From the NCBI RefSeq assembly GCF_002813325.1, contig NZ_PHUG01000001.1, positions 1,302,001-1,366,000 of the forward strand: DNA of 64,000 bases, written 5' to 3'. Numbering within the stretch: the stretch's first letter is position 1; each line of letters starts with the position of its first letter. The notes beneath the pieces are model-generated. The model was given only the letters and a program-made list of their open reading frames with translations, ran no database searches and had not been told where the DNA came from. Position numbers and translations under genes: made by a program. This document shows, one piece after another, positions 8,832 to 17,299 of this stretch. This stretch comes from Janthinobacterium sp. 64 (GTDB lineage Bacteria > Pseudomonadota > Gammaproteobacteria > Burkholderiales > Burkholderiaceae_D).

Positions 8832-8869
8832 GGTCTATCTCCACTACCTGTTGATCTGCATATTTTTAT

Positions 8870-8887
8870 TTTGGAACCGGTTCCAAA
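8870..8887. promoter_or_regulatory. Perfect 18-bp palindromic operator upstream of ptxS-like gene
   Basis: TTTGGAACCGGTTCCAAA is a perfect palindrome 39 bases upstream of the regulator's start codon. It shares the ACCGGT centre with the site at 7730-7743. Its position is suited to autorepression. Confidence 0.8.
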
Positions 8888-8963
8888 GATAGCACCCACG
8901 CATCGATGACGCAAGCGATTTGATTGCCTGTGGCGGCGAAGGAACACGATGGGGGCATCAATG

Positions 8964-9007
8964 AAAAAACGCCGCCCGCCCCCGGCAAATGCTGAGGGCG
9001 GGCGGCG
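8964..9007 (-). terminator. Intrinsic terminator after ppnN
   Basis: A 12-bp GC stem (8970-8981 with 8996-9007) is followed on the minus strand by six T residues (A run at 8964-8969), 12 bases beyond the ppnN stop. This is a classical rho-independent terminator. Confidence 0.88.
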
Positions 9008-9019
9008 CTGGCTGAAAAG

Positions 9020-10390
9020 TTACTGGATTACTGTATAGCAAGGCACGTACGCCGTGCCCGCCAGTTTCATGCGGTGCTGCGCCACGAACGAGGCCAGCAG
9101 CGCATCCATGGGGCCGGCGATGGATTTGTCGCCGTGGATCTCGAAGTTGCCGTGCTCCTCGATCGAACGGATGCCGTCATCCTTGACGTTGCCCGCCACC
9201 ACGCCGGAAAACGCGCGGCGCAGCTGGGCTGCCAGCAAGTGCGTGGGCTGGTTCTTGTGCAGGCTCAAGTTGCGCATGTTTTCATGCGTGGGCTGGAACG
9301 GCTTCTGGAATTCGTGGTCGATCTTCAGCAGCCAATTGAAGTAATACGCATCGCTGTGCGCCTTGCGGAATTCGCGCACCTGGCGTATGCCTTCGAGCAT
9401 TTCGCGCGCCACCAGTTCCGGGTCGTCGATGATGATTTTATAGCGCTGCTGCGCTTCCGGGCCCAGCGTGTCGCTGATGAACTGGTTGATCTGCACGAAA
9501 TACTCGCGCGACGTTTCCGGCCCCGTGAAGATCAGCGGGAACGGGATGTCGGCATTGTCCGGATGCAGCAGGATGCCGAGGATATATAAAATCTCTTCGG
9601 CCGTGCCTGCGCCACCGGGGAAGACGACGATGCCGTGGCCGGCGCGCACGAACGCTTCCAGGCGTTTTTCGATGTCCGGCATGATGACGAGGTCATTGAC
9701 GATGGGGTTCGGCGACTCGGCAGCGATGATGCCCGGCTCTGTGATGCCCAGGTAGCGGCCATTGTGCAGGCGCTGCTTGGCGTGGCCGATGGTAGCGCCC
9801 TTCATGGGGCCTTTCATGGCGCCGGGGCCGCAACCGGTGCAGATGTCGAGGCCGCGCAAGCCCAGCTGGTAGCCCACTTCCTTCGAATAATTGTATTCGG
9901 CGCGGTTGATCGAATGGCCGCCCCAGCAGACGACCAGGTTCGGGTTGAGCTGGGTTTGCAGCACGTTGGCGTTGCGCAGGATGTGGAAGACGGCGTCCGT
10001 CACGCCTTCCGTGCTCTGCAAGTCGAATTTCGGGTTGCCCGTCACTTCATCGCTGACGAAGATGATGTCGCGCAGCACGGCAAACAGGTGCTCGTGGATG
10101 CCCTTGATCATCTTGCCGTCGACAAAGGCGATGGCCGGCGCGCCCTTGATGTCGAGCTTGATGCCGCGCTCGCGCTGGATGATGGAGATTTCAAACGATT
10201 GGTAGCGCTCCAGCAGGGCGCGGCCATCGTCGATGGTGCTGCCGCAATTCAAGACCGCCAGCGCGCAGCGGCGGAAAGTGTTGTACAGGCCGCCCTGGCT
10301 GGTGTCGAGCAGTTTGTTGACTTCAGTCTTGGAGAGCACGTCCAGGCGGCCTTCCGGTGAAACCAGAGTATCGATAACGTCGTGTTCCAT
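9020..10390 (-). CDS. ppnN: Pyrimidine/purine nucleotide 5'-monophosphate nucleosidase PpnN (YgdH)
   Basis: Cytosolic enzyme that cleaves nucleoside monophosphates to base and ribose 5-phosphate. The ATG at 10390 gives 456 aa, close to E. coli PpnN (454). The central LOG-like Rossmann domain is clear: VVCWGGHSI, GLRGLDICTGCGPGAMKGPMK, and the PGGAGTAEE nucleotide-binding motif. The PpnN-specific N-terminal (MEHDVIDTLVSPEGRL) and C-terminal domains are also present. In E. coli the enzyme is stimulated by (p)ppGpp and helps balance nucleotide pools under stress. It is a single-gene unit with its own terminator, divergent from the peptide transporter. Confidence 0.94.
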   Translation of the reverse strand: MEHDVIDTLVSPEGRLDVLSKTEVNKLLDTSQGGLYNTFRRCALAVLNCGSTIDDGRALLERYQSFEISIIQRERGIKLDIKGAPAIAFVDGKMIKGIHEHLFAVLRDIIFVSDEVTGNPKFDLQSTEGVTDAVFHILRNANVLQTQLNPNLVVCWGGHSINRAEYNYSKEVGYQLGLRGLDICTGCGPGAMKGPMKGATIGHAKQRLHNGRYLGITEPGIIAAESPNPIVNDLVIMPDIEKRLEAFVRAGHGIVVFPGGAGTAEEILYILGILLHPDNADIPFPLIFTGPETSREYFVQINQFISDTLGPEAQQRYKIIIDDPELVAREMLEGIRQVREFRKAHSDAYYFNWLLKIDHEFQKPFQPTHENMRNLSLHKNQPTHLLAAQLRRAFSGVVAGNVKDDGIRSIEEHGNFEIHGDKSIAGPMDALLASFVAQHRMKLAGTAYVPCYTVIQ

Positions 10391-10701
10391 AATGCGAAAA
10401 ATCCCTTTAAAAATCGATGCTCGAAGGTCTTGCAGCCTTAATATACGACAAGTCGGGCAAGTTGTGCTGTGCCGCCACAAAATCACCGGGGCCGCCCTTG
10501 CCTGCAAACCGGTTTGATTAATATGAAACAGTCATTCTTGCTAATGCGAATGGAAACCTTCGCTCAGCGCAATTTGTAGATTAGAATGCCAGCCTATTGG
10601 AATTCCCGTGCGTGAGGTTCTTCATGAGAGTCCCCGCCGCCCGCAGGCTTCCATAAGTTCGTTGTATCGATTGACTATAATAATTTTTCAGGAGGAACCG
10701 C
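10391..10701. promoter_or_regulatory. Divergent intergenic region between ppnN and the peptide transporter
   Basis: This 311-base gap has no credible gene. It contains the perfect palindrome CAAACCGGTTTG at 10505-10516, which has the same ACCGGT core as the operators near ptxS, and an exact TATAAT at 10676-10681, about 20 bases before the transporter start. I see no good -35 box at normal spacing for that element. A strong AGGAGG ribosome binding site follows at about 10690. Confidence 0.6.
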
Positions 10702-12207
10702 ATGAGCGGTGCGACTACGCCCAACAAGGAAGCCGTTATTCCCGAGTTCAAGCAGATTATGGGCCATCCAAGCCCATTGTGGATGTTGTTCATGACTGAA
10801 TTCTGGGAACGCTTCGCGTTCTACGGAGTTCGCTGGGCGCTGGTACTGTACATCGTGGCCCAGTTCCATGCTGGCGACGGTTCGGGACAGGCAGCGGCCA
10901 ACCTGACCTACGGTTCCTTCCTCGCGCTGGTGTATGCCGGCGCCCTGTTCGGCGGCTACATCGCCGACCGGGTCATCGGTTACCAGCGTTCGATCCTGCT
11001 GGGCGCCATCTTCATGGCAGCCGGCCTGTTCTGCATCTCGGTGCCGAACCAGGACATCTTCAACCTGGGCCTGGCCACCATGATCGTCGGTAACGGCATG
11101 TTCAAGCCGAACATCTCGACCATGGTCGGCAAGCTGTACACGACAGCCGATCCGCGCCGCGACAGCGGTTTCACGATCTTCTACATGGGCATCAACATGG
11201 GCGCCATGGTCGCGCCCGTCTTCACCCAGTGGCTGGCCGAGTCGATCTTCGGCACCAGCGCCATGCCTTCGTACAAGATGGTCTTCATGGCGTCCGGTTT
11301 CGGCATGCTGATCAGCCTGGTATGGTTCTTCATCGGCCGCCGCGCCCTGAAGGGCATCGGCGCACCGGAAGCCGGCGCCGGCAACCCGATGCGCGTCGTC
11401 TGGGTCGCCCTGGGCTGCCTGTGCGTGATCCCGCTGATGTACTTCCTCTTGACCGTCGGCGCTGAAAAGCTGCAAATCGTCCTGACCGTGCTGTTCGTCG
11501 GCCTGGCCGTGATGCTGATGATCGAAGGCATCCGCAACGGCAAAGTGGCGCGCGACCGCGTCATCGCCATGCTGCTGATCTTTGTCTTCAACATCCTGTT
11601 CTGGATGTTCTTCGAACAGGCTGGCAGCTCGTTTACCTTCCTGGCCGACAAGATCGTCAACCGCGACCTGGGCTTCTGGATCTTCCCGACCGCCTACTTC
11701 CAGACCGTCAATTCGGTCGCCATCATCGTCTTCGCGCCGATCATCGCCGCCGTCTGGGTCTACCTGGCACGCCACAACGTCAATCCGTCGATCCCGCGCA
11801 AATTCGGCCTGGGCTTGCTGGGCAATGCGCTGGCCTTCGGCCTGCTGATCTTCGCTCTGTCGAGCCTGGTTGGCGCAGACAACAAGATCCCGTTCTGGAC
11901 CCTGACTACCGTCTACGTGCTGCAATCGATCGGCGAGCTGTGCCTGTCGCCTATCGGCCTGTCGATGGTCACCAAGCTGGCGCCAGTGCGCCTGGTGGGC
12001 CTGGGCATGGGCGGCTGGTTCCTGTCGACCGGTATCGGCAACAACCTGTCGGGCATCTTCGCCAGCCACGTCAGCGGCGAAAGCGGCATGTCGGTACAGT
12101 CGGCCCTGTCCGGCTACACCTTCGGCTTCTGGTCCCTGCTGGGCGCCGGCGTGATCCTGTTCCTGATCGCACCGCTGATCAACAAACTGATGCACGGCGT
12201 GAAGTAA
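10702..12207 (+). CDS. POT/PTR-family proton-coupled peptide MFS transporter
   Basis: Inner-membrane di/tripeptide:H+ symporter of 501 aa with about 14 hydrophobic segments. The family signature MTEFWERFAFYGVRW is at residues about 29-43; it holds the ExxER-type proton-coupling motif of POT proteins. FKPNISTMVGKLY corresponds to the PTR2 signature in segment five, and SIGELCLSPIGLSMVTKLAP to the C-terminal conserved block. The ATG at 10702 is preceded by AGGAGG. It is a single-gene unit ending in a terminator at 12227. It resembles the DtpA/DtpB/YjdL group but cannot be assigned to one member. Confidence 0.93.
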   Translation: MSGATTPNKEAVIPEFKQIMGHPSPLWMLFMTEFWERFAFYGVRWALVLYIVAQFHAGDGSGQAAANLTYGSFLALVYAGALFGGYIADRVIGYQRSILLGAIFMAAGLFCISVPNQDIFNLGLATMIVGNGMFKPNISTMVGKLYTTADPRRDSGFTIFYMGINMGAMVAPVFTQWLAESIFGTSAMPSYKMVFMASGFGMLISLVWFFIGRRALKGIGAPEAGAGNPMRVVWVALGCLCVIPLMYFLLTVGAEKLQIVLTVLFVGLAVMLMIEGIRNGKVARDRVIAMLLIFVFNILFWMFFEQAGSSFTFLADKIVNRDLGFWIFPTAYFQTVNSVAIIVFAPIIAAVWVYLARHNVNPSIPRKFGLGLLGNALAFGLLIFALSSLVGADNKIPFWTLTTVYVLQSIGELCLSPIGLSMVTKLAPVRLVGLGMGGWFLSTGIGNNLSGIFASHVSGESGMSVQSALSGYTFGFWSLLGAGVILFLIAPLINKLMHGVK

Positions 12208-12226
12208 GCGTCTTGCTGTAGATCGG

Positions 12227-12252
12227 AACGGCGGCCTGCGGGCCGCCGTTTT
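12227..12252 (+). terminator. Intrinsic terminator after the POT transporter
   Basis: A 10-bp stem AACGGCGGCC / GGCCGCCGTT (12227-12236 with 12241-12250) with a four-base loop, ending in TTTT, lies 20 bases after the stop codon. Confidence 0.85.
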
Positions 12253-12338
12253 GCATTCCGGCGCCGGCTTTCCCCTTGCCGGGCGGTACAATACGGCCAG
12301 GGCCACCGGCCACTCCACCCACATCACCAAAGAATATT

Positions 12339-13025
12339 ATGTCCAGCATCTCCACCACCTCGCCCCTCTCCGACGACGAATACGCCGAACTTGACACCTT
12401 GCTGGCCGCGCCCGCGCTGGCCGGCCGTGCCATGGACGTGTCGATGCTGGAAGGTTTCCTCACGGCCGTCGCCCTGAGCCCGAAACAGATCGCGCCGGAG
12501 CAATGGTTGCCATGGGTGTGGGACAAGGCTGCCGGCGCCACGGCACCCGCACAAGACGAGGCCAGCGAACGGGCCGCCAGCCTGGCGCAGCGCCACCACG
12601 CCTACATGGTCGAATGGCTGGCGAAGGACCCGGACAGCTTCGAGCCCATCTACGTCTGCGGCCCCGAATGGAGCGTACCCGCCTGGTGCGCCGGTTTTGT
12701 CCTTGGCACCAGCCTGGACAAGCCCCAGTGGGCGGCCCTGGCCGTCAGCCATCCGCAATACCTGGCGCCGTTCCAGCACCTGGCCACAGCCAGCGAACTC
12801 GATGACGATGCAGCCGAAACGGCCATGGATGGCGTGATTCCCGCCGTCATCGCCATCAACGCGGCCTGGGCGCGCCAGCGCCACCTGAAAAGCCAGGCGC
12901 AAAGCCAGTCCGGCGCCACGGTCTTGCGCGACCTGCCGAAAACGGGCCGCAATGACCCGTGCCACTGCGGCAGCGGCAAGAAGTACAAGAAATGCTGTGC
13001 CGACGCCGATAGCGCGGCGACCTAA
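12339..13025 (+). CDS. UPF0149 (YecA-like) family protein with C-terminal SEC-C zinc motif
   Basis: Cytoplasmic protein of 228 aa. Residues about 10-180 match the UPF0149/YgfB-YecA fold ([47 protein letters not shown]). The C-terminus is a SEC-C metal-binding motif, [18 protein letters not shown], as in SecA. The ATG at 12339 is where family resemblance begins. SEC-C proteins often contact ribosomes or the Sec system; YecA of E. coli binds SecA-like partners with its zinc motif. A possible -10 TACAAT lies at 12287-12292. Confidence 0.88.
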   Translation: MSSISTTSPLSDDEYAELDTLLAAPALAGRAMDVSMLEGFLTAVALSPKQIAPEQWLPWVWDKAAGATAPAQDEASERAASLAQRHHAYMVEWLAKDPDSFEPIYVCGPEWSVPAWCAGFVLGTSLDKPQWAALAVSHPQYLAPFQHLATASELDDDAAETAMDGVIPAVIAINAAWARQRHLKSQAQSQSGATVLRDLPKTGRNDPCHCGSGKKYKKCCADADSAAT

Positions 13026-13037
13026 GGCGATTCCTCC

Positions 13038-14732
13038 TTGCGCCAGCTGCTGACGGCCATCCTGCGCTTCCTGCTGCGCCACTTGCTGCAGTTCGCGCTG
13101 TTCATCGTCATCCTGCTGGCCGGACGCCTGCTGCTGGCCGAATGGCGCGCCTACAGCGCCGGCAGCGAGGCCATCGCCGCACTGCGCCAGGCGTCCGACA
13201 GCGCCGGCAGCCATGGCGCCGGCCTGGCGGATGCCGCCACAGCCAGGGTCAACGCCTTGCAAAAAACCTCGCAAACAGCCATCGCCGCGCGCCTGGCGCA
13301 AGTCCAGGCGCAATTGACGGCCTTGCACGCGCGGCAGCAAGCGTCGCTGTTTACCCTCCCCCTGCCCGACACGCACACGCTGGCCCTGCACGCGCAGGAA
13401 GAAGCGGCGCGCCGCGTGGAAATCGAAGTGCTGGCGCAGGAAGCCCGCTATCTGACGGCCCTGCAGGCGGCGATCAGTGGCGAAGATGCGCGGCACACGC
13501 TGGCGCGCATGCATGCGGAACATGTGCGCGCGTATGCGGCACTGCAAAATAATCTGCGCCAGCGTCGGGAACTGGAAGCGCAGCACCCGCTGGCGGCGCA
13601 CCTGCCTGGCAGCGACGCTTACGCGCAGCTGTCGCGCCTCGAAGCCGAGGGGCAGCGCTGGCGCGAGATCAACCTGCAAGCGTATCGCGCCTGGGCAGCG
13701 CAGCGCGCGCGCACCAACAATGCGGCCCGCCCCGCGCCATTCGCCATCGATGGCGCGGCGCTGGCCGGCGCGCTGGCGCCCGTGCAGGCGGCCATCGCCA
13801 CGAGCGAGGCGCAGCTGGCGCGCAACTGGATCGCCCGCTGGCGCGCGCCCGTCATGGACGTGGCGCCCACGGCCGCCCTGCTGGTGCTGTCGGCCATGCT
13901 GCTGCCCGTCGCCATCAAGGCCTGCTTTTACTTCCTGCTGGCGCCCGTCGCTTCGCGCCTGAAACCCTTGTCCATCGCGCACGAACTGCAGCTGTCGGGC
14001 AGCGCCCTGCCTCTCCCGCCGCTTGGCAAATCGCGCATTTCCGCCGTCTCGCAAGCATTGCTGCTGCAGCCGGGCCAGCAGATGCTGATCCACCCCGCAT
14101 ACCTGCAGTCGTCGCCCGTCAGCAGCACCAAGCGCACGCAGTGGCTGCTGGACTGGCGCTTTCCCTTCACGAGCCTGGCGGCCGGCATGGTGGCGCTGAC
14201 GCGGCTGGAAAGCAGCGAGCCGGCATCCGTGACGATATCGGCCAGCGACGATCCGCTGCTGGAAGTGGCCGTCGTGCACCTGCCGGCCGGCAGCGCATTG
14301 GTATTCCAGCCACGGGGATTGGTCGGCCTGGTCTGCGACGCGGACCAGCCGCTGGCGATATCGAGCCACTGGCGCCTGGGCAGTCTGCACGCCTGGCTCA
14401 CCCTGCAGCTGCGCTTCATCGTCTTTCGCGGTCCCGTCACGCTGATCGTGCGCGGCTGCCGTGGCGTGCGCCTGGAACGGGCTGGCCAGGGGCGCTCCAT
14501 CAGCCAATCCGCCACCCTGGGTTTCAGCACCGACGTGCTGTATTCGACCCTGCGCAGCGAAACCTTCATTCCCTACCTGCGCGGCCGGCAGGCGCTGCTC
14601 AACGACCGCTTCGATGGCGACAACGGCGTCTACCTGTACGAAGAAACCCCGCGCCACGGCAAGCAGCCGGGCAAGGTGGGCAGCTGGTTCGAGGGGTTCA
14701 CCGACGCGATATTGAAAGTGTTCGGCATCTAG
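13038..14732 (+). CDS. Unknown membrane-anchored protein with coiled-coil region
   Basis: A 564-aa protein I do not recognise. The TTG at 13038 opens a hydrophobic helix (LLQFALFIVILLAGRLLLA, residues about 16-34). A long Ala/Gln/Glu-rich region follows (about 40-230) with coiled-coil character. A second hydrophobic segment (VMDVAPTAALLVLSAMLLPV then AIKACFYFLLAP) is near residues 273-310. The last 250 residues are beta-rich and soluble (SVTISASDDPLLEVAVVHLP, GSALVFQPRGLVGLV, GPVTLIVRGCRGVRLE). That tail has a flavour of the AIM24/TRAP-like beta fold, but this is weak. It follows the UPF0149 gene by 12 bases and precedes another unknown gene, so co-transcription is likely. The start has no clear ribosome site. 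Confidence 0.7.
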   Translation: MRQLLTAILRFLLRHLLQFALFIVILLAGRLLLAEWRAYSAGSEAIAALRQASDSAGSHGAGLADAATARVNALQKTSQTAIAARLAQVQAQLTALHARQQASLFTLPLPDTHTLALHAQEEAARRVEIEVLAQEARYLTALQAAISGEDARHTLARMHAEHVRAYAALQNNLRQRRELEAQHPLAAHLPGSDAYAQLSRLEAEGQRWREINLQAYRAWAAQRARTNNAARPAPFAIDGAALAGALAPVQAAIATSEAQLARNWIARWRAPVMDVAPTAALLVLSAMLLPVAIKACFYFLLAPVASRLKPLSIAHELQLSGSALPLPPLGKSRISAVSQALLLQPGQQMLIHPAYLQSSPVSSTKRTQWLLDWRFPFTSLAAGMVALTRLESSEPASVTISASDDPLLEVAVVHLPAGSALVFQPRGLVGLVCDADQPLAISSHWRLGSLHAWLTLQLRFIVFRGPVTLIVRGCRGVRLERAGQGRSISQSATLGFSTDVLYSTLRSETFIPYLRGRQALLNDRFDGDNGVYLYEETPRHGKQPGKVGSWFEGFTDAILKVFGI

Positions 14733-14745
14733 CCGGAGCAACCCT

Positions 14746-15126
14746 ATGAACAATTTCCTGTTTGCCGATTTTCTCGAAGACCAGGCCATGTATGCGGCAC
14801 TGCAAGCGTACTGGCAGGCACGCCTGGCCTTCCTCGATGACCAATGTGCGCCGTATCTGCGCACCGCGTTTGCCAATGGCCAGCCGTTTTATGACGGCAA
14901 TCCCATCGTCAACCTGGCCGACCGCAACGCCGGCAAGGCGGCGCGCATCGTGCAGCAATGCCCGCGTGAATTCGGCCACGACTACACGAGTTTCGAGCAA
15001 GCCATCGAACTGGCCGACGGCGATGGGCATCGCCCGGCACAGGAAAAGATCATCGTGCTGACCTTGACGCAGGCAACGGCGCAAAGGGCCGAGGATGAAC
15101 TGCGGGCCTGGTTCATGCCTGACTAA
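14746..15126 (+). CDS. Hypothetical protein, 126 aa
   Basis: Soluble acidic protein with no signal peptide or membrane segment, beginning MNNFLFADFLEDQAMYAALQ at an ATG with GGAGC upstream. It contains FANGQPFYDGNPIVNLADR and ends AEDELRAWFMPD. I do not recognise the family. It sits 13 bases after the membrane-anchored unknown gene and is probably its operon partner. Its 3' end overlaps the convergent acetyltransferase gene by 14 bases. Confidence 0.7.
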   Translation: MNNFLFADFLEDQAMYAALQAYWQARLAFLDDQCAPYLRTAFANGQPFYDGNPIVNLADRNAGKAARIVQQCPREFGHDYTSFEQAIELADGDGHRPAQEKIIVLTLTQATAQRAEDELRAWFMPD

Positions 15127-15682
15127 AGGCCACATCCTCCGGCACAAAATCAGGTTGCAGCAAACCAAAGATGTGCAGGTCGACAAACACGCCATTTAAC
15201 AGCTCCCCCTGCCGCAGCACGCCTTCGTGCACAAACCCCAGCCGCTCGGCCAGCGCCATGCTGGCGTGATTACCGGCCGCGCACTGCAATTCGATGCGGT
15301 GCAACTGCAGCGCGCCAAATGCATGCGCGAGGACGGCCCGTACCGCGGCGCTGGCGATGCCCCGGCCCTGGTACTGGTGCCCGAGGTAATAGCCAATTTT
15401 CGCTTTCCGGTCCTCTGTGTCGATGTCTTTCAGGCGAATGCTGCCGCACAAGACCGTGCCGGAGAAAACATGCCATTCCAGGACTTCGCCGCTGGCCGCG
15501 CGTGCGGCAGCGGCCTGCAGATAGGCCTGCGCCTCGCCGAACGAGTCCAGCTGCACCACGGCGGGCAAATAAGCTTGCAGGTGCTCACGGTTTTGCGACA
15601 CCAGGGTGGCCAGCGCTTGCGCGTGTTCAGGCAAGGTTGGAACAATGGAAATATCAGGAAATGCTGAAAGATTCGGATGCAT
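15113..15682 (-). CDS. GNAT-family N-acetyltransferase (RimJ/RimL type)
   Basis: Acetyl-CoA-dependent N-acetyltransferase of 189 aa. The acetyl-CoA pyrophosphate loop is readable as QYQGRGIASAAVRAVLAHAF near residues 110-129, preceded by KAKIGYYLG and followed by RIELQCAAGNHASMALAERLGF, which is the RimJ/RimL/SpeG-like arrangement. The ATG at 15682 begins MHPNLSAFPDI; an upstream frame extension lacks family resemblance. The substrate is unknown; ribosomal protein N-termini, polyamines and small amines are all possible. It is convergent with the preceding gene. Confidence 0.88.
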   Translation of the reverse strand: MHPNLSAFPDISIVPTLPEHAQALATLVSQNREHLQAYLPAVVQLDSFGEAQAYLQAAAARAASGEVLEWHVFSGTVLCGSIRLKDIDTEDRKAKIGYYLGHQYQGRGIASAAVRAVLAHAFGALQLHRIELQCAAGNHASMALAERLGFVHEGVLRQGELLNGVFVDLHIFGLLQPDFVPEDVAFSQA

Positions 15683-15732
15683 AGATCCCTGGCGGGCCGG
15701 TAAAGTTAAGGTAGAAACACACAGCCGTATCG

Positions 15733-15960
15733 CTACGCCGCAACCGAATGCGACACCGTCAGCCACTCGCCCAGCTGCAGATTCGCCGCCGCCTCGCGGG
15801 CGGCCAGCACGCTGTCGGGGTCCAGGTCCGAGCGGTTCAGCTTGTAGGAATAGGCGAAATCGTCAGCATCGAATGCCTGCCCCGCCTTGACGTAATACTT
15901 GAAGCCGACAAAGGAGTCGGGATTGGTGACGACCGAATACTCAAGCGTGACATTGTTCAT
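15733..15960 (-). CDS. Small hypothetical protein, 75 aa
   Basis: Short soluble protein beginning MNNVTLEYSVVTNPDSFVGF, with an alternative in-frame start at 15993. The chosen ATG has GAGG at good spacing. The product is rich in acidic residues (FDADDFAYSYKLNRSDLDPD) and ends in LTVSHSVAA. I do not recognise a family. Codon use looks like that of the neighbours, and it probably shares a transcript with the downstream acetyltransferase gene. Confidence 0.55.
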   Translation of the reverse strand: MNNVTLEYSVVTNPDSFVGFKYYVKAGQAFDADDFAYSYKLNRSDLDPDSVLAAREAAANLQLGEWLTVSHSVAA

Positions 15961-16093
15961 GGCGGGCCTCGTCGACGACGGTGAAGTAGCCATTATGCGT
16001 CAATTCCGGCGGCAGCGAATCCTTGCGGCAAGTCAATAGCCGTGCGGGCTGCCAGCGCTAGAGTAGCCTGAGCCAATCACCAAATGGAATGCC

Positions 16094-17299
16094 ATGCGCA
16101 CCTTGCTCACGAAGATCCGCAACACACTGGCGCCGCAGGCGAGCCTGCCGGCCGCGGCGCGCATGGAGCGGCTATCGGACCGGCGCGGCCTGCCCGCCTT
16201 TGACCCCGGCCCGCAAGCCGTCGTCCAGGCCTGCACGGCCTGGCTGTGCGCGGCGCAAGACCATTCCAGCTCACACGACGGCGGCGTCGCGCGCGACTAC
16301 AATTTGCTGACGGGCTGGTCGAGCTCCTACCCGGAGACCACCGGCTACATCATCCCCACCATGATCGCCCTGGCGCAGCGCACGGGCGACCATGGTGAAG
16401 ATGATGCCCTGCACGCACGGGCGCGGCGCATGCTCGATTGGTGCGTGGCCATCCAGTTCCCGCAAGGCGGTTTCCAGGGCGGGAAGATCGATTCCACGCC
16501 GCGCGTGCCCGTTACCTTCAACACGGGCCAGATTTTGCTTGGCCTGGCCGCCGGCGTGGCAGCGTATGGCGAAGCCTACGAGGACGCCATGCACCGCGCG
16601 GCAAGATGGCTGCGCGACAGCCAGGATGCCGACGGCTGCTGGCGCCGCCATCCGACGCCGTTCGCCGGCCCCGGCGACAAGGCTTATGAGACGCATGTGG
16701 CATGGGGCCTGTTCGAAGCGGACCGCATCGCACCGGGCCACAGTTATGGCGCGGCCGGCTTGCGCCAGGTCGACTGGGCGTTGACCAAACAGCGCCCCAA
16801 CGGCTGGTTCGCTTCCAACTGCCTCGACAACCCGCTCCTGCCTTTGACCCACACCATCGGCTACGCCTTGCGCGGCGTGCTTGAAGCGCACCGCTTTTCG
16901 GCGCGCGCCGACCTGCTGGACGCCGCCGTGCGTACCGGCACGAGCGTCGCCAACGCCGTGGCGGCCGATGGCTACCTGGCGGGCCGCCTCGGCCCGGACT
17001 TCCAGCCGGGAGCCAGCTACGCCTGCCTCACGGGTTCCGCGCAAAATGCGCATTGCCTGTTCCTGTTGTACCGGCTCACGGGCGAGCGGCGCTACCTCGA
17101 CGCGGGGCGCCGCCTGAACCGTTACGTGCGGCGCTCGATCAGCATCGACGGTCCCGCACATGCACGCGGCGGCGTCAAGGGCTCGTTTCCCGTCGATGGC
17201 GACTACGGCACCTGGGCTTACCTGAACTGGGCCGCCAAGTTCTGCATCGATGCGAACCTGCTGGAACTGGAACTGGCACGGGAGGCCGGCGATGCTTGA
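16094..17299 (+). CDS. Six-hairpin (alpha/alpha toroid)-like protein, possible glycan-active enzyme
   Basis: A 401-aa soluble protein without signal peptide. Repeated helical hairpin patterns are visible (ARRMLDWCVAIQFPQGGFQGG, ARWLRDSQDADGCWRRHP, VDWALTKQRPNGWFASNC, AHCLFLLYRLTGERRYLDAG). Each has aromatic/Gly-Trp ends typical of six-hairpin glycosidases, terpene-cyclase-like and related alpha/alpha toroids. No catalytic acid can be assigned with confidence. The gene overlaps the next one by 8 bases, so the two are translated together. Such pairs occur in polysaccharide biosynthesis clusters, where the toroid protein could act on glycans, but no glycosyltransferase is nearby. Function is therefore left open. 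Confidence 0.7.
   Translation: MRTLLTKIRNTLAPQASLPAAARMERLSDRRGLPAFDPGPQAVVQACTAWLCAAQDHSSSHDGGVARDYNLLTGWSSSYPETTGYIIPTMIALAQRTGDHGEDDALHARARRMLDWCVAIQFPQGGFQGGKIDSTPRVPVTFNTGQILLGLAAGVAAYGEAYEDAMHRAARWLRDSQDADGCWRRHPTPFAGPGDKAYETHVAWGLFEADRIAPGHSYGAAGLRQVDWALTKQRPNGWFASNCLDNPLLPLTHTIGYALRGVLEAHRFSARADLLDAAVRTGTSVANAVAADGYLAGRLGPDFQPGASYACLTGSAQNAHCLFLLYRLTGERRYLDAGRRLNRYVRRSISIDGPAHARGGVKGSFPVDGDYGTWAYLNWAAKFCIDANLLELELAREAGDA

Noticed and set aside
10675..12330. 551-codon minus-strand frame opposite the POT transporter.
   Set aside because: Composition is Asp/Gln/His-rich, the mirror of membrane-protein codons. The plus-strand gene has clear motifs, a ribosome site and a terminator.
12324..14876. 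850-codon minus-strand frame covering three plus-strand genes.
   Set aside because: It spans several genes with no recognisable domain and has no ribosome site. It is an antisense shadow of GC-rich codons.
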